Source: CAZMCH01 sp964564735 (GTDB taxonomy: Bacteria; Poribacteria; DTPJ01). From it: a stretch of DNA of 9,144 nucleotides. Below, piece by piece: positions 8,301 through 9,144 of this stretch (position 1 is the stretch's first letter; each line of letters starts with the position of its first letter). Made by a program: the position numbers and the translations under genes. The notes under the pieces are model-generated. The model had not been told where the DNA came from, ran no database searches, and saw only the letters and a list, made by a program, of their open reading frames with translations. Location: assembly GCA_964564735.1 (NCBI GenBank), contig CAZMCH010000132.1:1-9144 (forward strand). The letters run 5' to 3'.

Positions 8301-8783
8301 AACTGGGCGGATAACTGGCATCAGGAAGTCTCCAATTTTGAGGAACGACAGCATATATTACGAGTGAAGGGCAATGGCTCATTTAACACGCTTATACTTC
8401 CATATAGAAAAGGCAAAAAGAGAGATGATCTAAATGTCGTTCAGGAAAAAGATAACTTGCGTATTACATCAGGAAACGAAACTACTATTATTGGCAAAGA
8501 TTTCTATACATATCAAACTCCAGATCGCAAGGTCATTGCCACTTTTAATAATACAAAAGCAAATCTTGATGGCATTGTCATTGAGGGTGGTCAAGCAGAA
8601 ATTGAGACAACGTCATCAAACATGGATATAGCAATTCATGGGACGAAAGGGATTCGCAAGATCACAATCCCTGATGGCTGGAAGATAGATAGATTATATT
8701 CATCTATTGACTATAAATCTGGAGTACTGACGATAGACTATCAGAGTGATAAGCCATTGGCGATTTCAATGGTTAGAGAATAA
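5379..8783 (+). CDS. Large exported heparinase II/III-like protein, putative polysaccharide lyase of unknown specificity
   Basis: A 1134-residue protein. Residues 1-14 (LLTSIALLALSFA then Gln15) look like a short signal peptide with cleavage after Ala14, so it probably acts outside the cytoplasm; the n-region has no Lys or Arg, which is unusual. Residues ~20-410 seem beta-rich and very aromatic, with a conserved-looking start TIEEHFGVSHPTQI (24-37). Residues ~430-740 are helix-rich, as expected for an (alpha/alpha) toroid, and include HYWHGG (508-513), RHGLNLG (562-568) and CVHYIGA (621-627). From ~750 it is beta-rich; FDHRHADQGTLVMYALGAPLSIDWG (776-800) resembles the heparinase II/III C-terminal signature, with His778, His780, Asp782 and Asp798, and a later His813-Ser (MHSII) where lyases often have His-Asn. 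This suggests an acidic-polysaccharide lyase or related enzyme, by inference only. It is longer than typical heparinases (~600-800) because of the N-terminal extension. Tandem stops TAA-TGA end the gene. It follows the oxidoreductase by 33 bases. An exo-lyase, hydrolase or non-catalytic binding role remains possible. Confidence 0.85.
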   Translation: MLLTSIALLALSFAQTDKIIQTFTIEEHFGVSHPTQIIDFDFDKPIDPKNSYMLDVDGNEVPYQLIDNGKKIAIKTGLPAYTKYSWKLMSGKAPSQFPYMVKVSKTNDYYEIMNGIVGVRIPIPADKFDKTLAPIQGIRYNDGTWSAKGPNYLTVNANSTKNMDVRFIEQGQLKVIVEVSYTFDRPEYRYGDKVYKEAGEGYYKSKIEIQAGQQSILFEDDTDMELSYSLDVYEGLYPDQARYQGHHSTSAEYGYEIDGQKYRNLHERINMEAFVDLDYDKSKVSDYYSSENTWRRMAVWDPWVYDSGWYWLMYDKLTSPLNNIFGIFAGRPSIALGASNSGVGIFSKKLDNGNPSAGITISTNLRCPDARTYPRVRFGWGMFLGIVEDDLKGYDQIQPIAQQMNLHSGINLNKIHRLILNYPDPKQGYGAQYMDGEILQRIIKKVRTNRDYYDYLYNTEPSSRSLIDMWADPSGEKTKKALDEIVESGRNVLDRLVNGNGIYDFTIHYWHGGLEMMRKGLWIDQVLASGQLSSEEVAKAKSIAVLFAEILWDNDFVPLFDRHGLNLGTPNMPVQQTGYRHFYALFLANHPDMKERAKSVTDDVLKTVQEIINEHGAEMGCVHYIGASFSPTLNTLLQIRMLGEVDPFAIEPRLKKFAEFYLNFLTPPEVRLGNVRKYISVGDSSTESSELYGQLATGFKDADFELSKRLMGAWIASGKKHSGFFGTTLLMIDEEAPSEDPNLSNATYNGWYSVLRNGWNTKNETALWMVNGDFYFDHRHADQGTLVMYALGAPLSIDWGSIYYPRVDGGYMHSIILPESEIGFAWDQDSPALNAGDWRLWLNSQQSNFFSFDTCAHAEGSFQYKQNLTWRRSLTSIHPNPDYPIIIIRDSFEGIDKDISKVFTLNLMADGEVLTPAGNISPILRTYKNNNELPSAGQVFTLKSGLNKLGFTGQYLIDWDLYTFADENQQVFIGNWADNWHQEVSNFEERQHILRVKGNGSFNTLILPYRKGKKRDDLNVVQEKDNLRITSGNETTIIGKDFYTYQTPDRKVIATFNNTKANLDGIVIEGGQAEIETTSSNMDIAIHGTKGIRKITIPDGWKIDRLYSSIDYKSGVLTIDYQSDKPLAISMVRE

Positions 8784-9060
8784 TGACATAAGGGTTGATC
8801 CGATAAAATGTCCAAATTTTCTTTTGGTAAATGGAGTTTTTGAGAACTATAAATCCAAGTTTTCTGAAATTGGTAGAAAATAGAGGAAAAAAAGAGAAAT
8901 AAAAGTGGAAAAGGGTTAATTTACGAGGTAAAAAAAGACGTTTCCAGCATACCTGAAAAAGCGGATTAAGCAAGTAATAGCAACAAAAAATGCAGGTTTG
9001 AGATGGGTTTATTTTCCTTTATTTTTGTGAGTTTTTGTATATGATGATCAGTGGATTTTT
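8784..9060. other. Non-coding AT-rich stretch, no gene recognised
   Basis: No credible coding frame, RNA gene or strong terminator is visible after the large gene. Two weak inverted repeats of the form CCAA...TTGG occur at 8812-8827 and 8855-8873; their interiors share the string TTTTCT, so they may be diverged copies. A purine-rich run covers about 8874-8945. A small open frame on the - strand across this stretch (8773-8973) has low-complexity, family-free content and overlaps the large gene's end; I do not call it. Confidence 0.6.
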
Positions 9061-9064
9061 AATA

Positions 9065-9139
9065 CCCCCCTTTATCCCCCCTTAAAAGGGGGGAATTATG
9101 ATAAGTTGCCTTAAAAAGTGGGGAATTATAGTAAGTTCC
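9065..9139. repeat. C-run/G-run palindrome followed by ~30-bp imperfect tandem repeat
   Basis: Two C6 runs (9065-9070 and 9076-9081) are followed by a G6 run (9088-9093). The second C-run and the G-run form CCCCCCTTAAAAGGGGGG (9076-9093), a perfect palindrome-like stem with a short A/T loop; the first C-run could pair instead. From 9081 there are two imperfect direct copies: CTTAAAA-G6-AATTAT-GATAAGTTGC (9081-9109) and CTTAAAAA-GTGGGG-AATTAT-AGTAAGTTCC (9110-9139). Similar C-run/G-run intergenic repeats are common in many uncultivated bacterial genomes. No T-tract follows on either strand, so it is not a standard terminator. The element may continue past the window. Confidence 0.75.
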
Positions 9140-9144
9140 ATTTT

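Noticed and set aside
8773..8973. A 66-residue open frame on the - strand in the trailing spacer.
   Set aside because: It overlaps the 3' end of the large gene, is rich in Phe/Leu as expected for the complement of a purine-rich tract, and has no recognisable family.
9081..9139. Possible CRISPR repeats, from two ~30-bp similar units.
   Set aside because: The units are directly adjacent with no spacer and have diverged from each other; they fit a tandem duplication.

Overview
The window is an AT-rich bacterial segment with five protein genes, all on the + strand. It has good Shine-Dalgarno sequences and two TTG starts. No rRNA, tRNA, CRISPR array or transposase is visible. The mix of genes, together with simple GATT-type and C-run/G-run intergenic repeats, suggests an uncultivated, probably anaerobic or fermentative bacterium. 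I cannot assign a phylum from the sequence alone. The genes are a bacterial glycogen synthase, a fused ADP-forming acyl-CoA synthetase, a phosphotransacetylase-like DRTGG protein, a Gfo/Idh/MocA oxidoreductase and a very large exported heparinase-like protein.

Layout: (1) 1-746 is the C-terminal half of glycogen synthase (glgA), cut by the window edge. (2) 747-866 is an intergenic region holding two opposed arrays of a ~7-8 bp GATT-phased repeat that can fold into a long imperfect hairpin. (3) 867-2963 is a fused, single-chain acetate--CoA ligase (ADP-forming) with both phosphorylatable histidines. (4) 3045-4112 is a P-loop (BioD-like) plus DRTGG-domain protein related to the N-terminal part of long phosphotransacetylases, without a catalytic phosphotransacetylase domain. 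(5) 4156-4182 is a perfect 10-bp hairpin with a short T-run, directly in front of the next ribosome binding site. (6) 4206-5345 is a Gfo/Idh/MocA NAD(P)-dependent sugar oxidoreductase with a TTG start. (7) 5379-8783 is a 1134-residue, probably exported protein with a heparinase II/III-like C-terminal signature, also with a TTG start. (8) 8784-9144 is non-coding and ends in a C-run/G-run palindrome plus a ~30-bp imperfect tandem repeat that reaches the window edge.

How the genes may work together: the acyl-CoA synthetase and the DRTGG protein form a likely acetyl-CoA/acetate energy module, making ATP from acetyl-CoA in the fermentative direction; the DRTGG protein is perhaps regulatory. The oxidoreductase and the exported heparinase-like protein lie 33 bases apart and look like a separate two-gene unit for attacking an acidic or modified polysaccharide and processing a released sugar. 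The hairpin at 4156-4182 separates, or conditionally couples, these two modules. The least described item is the 1134-residue protein: its active-site-like histidine motif is recognisable, but its full architecture and substrate are not. It is the best candidate here for new biochemistry.
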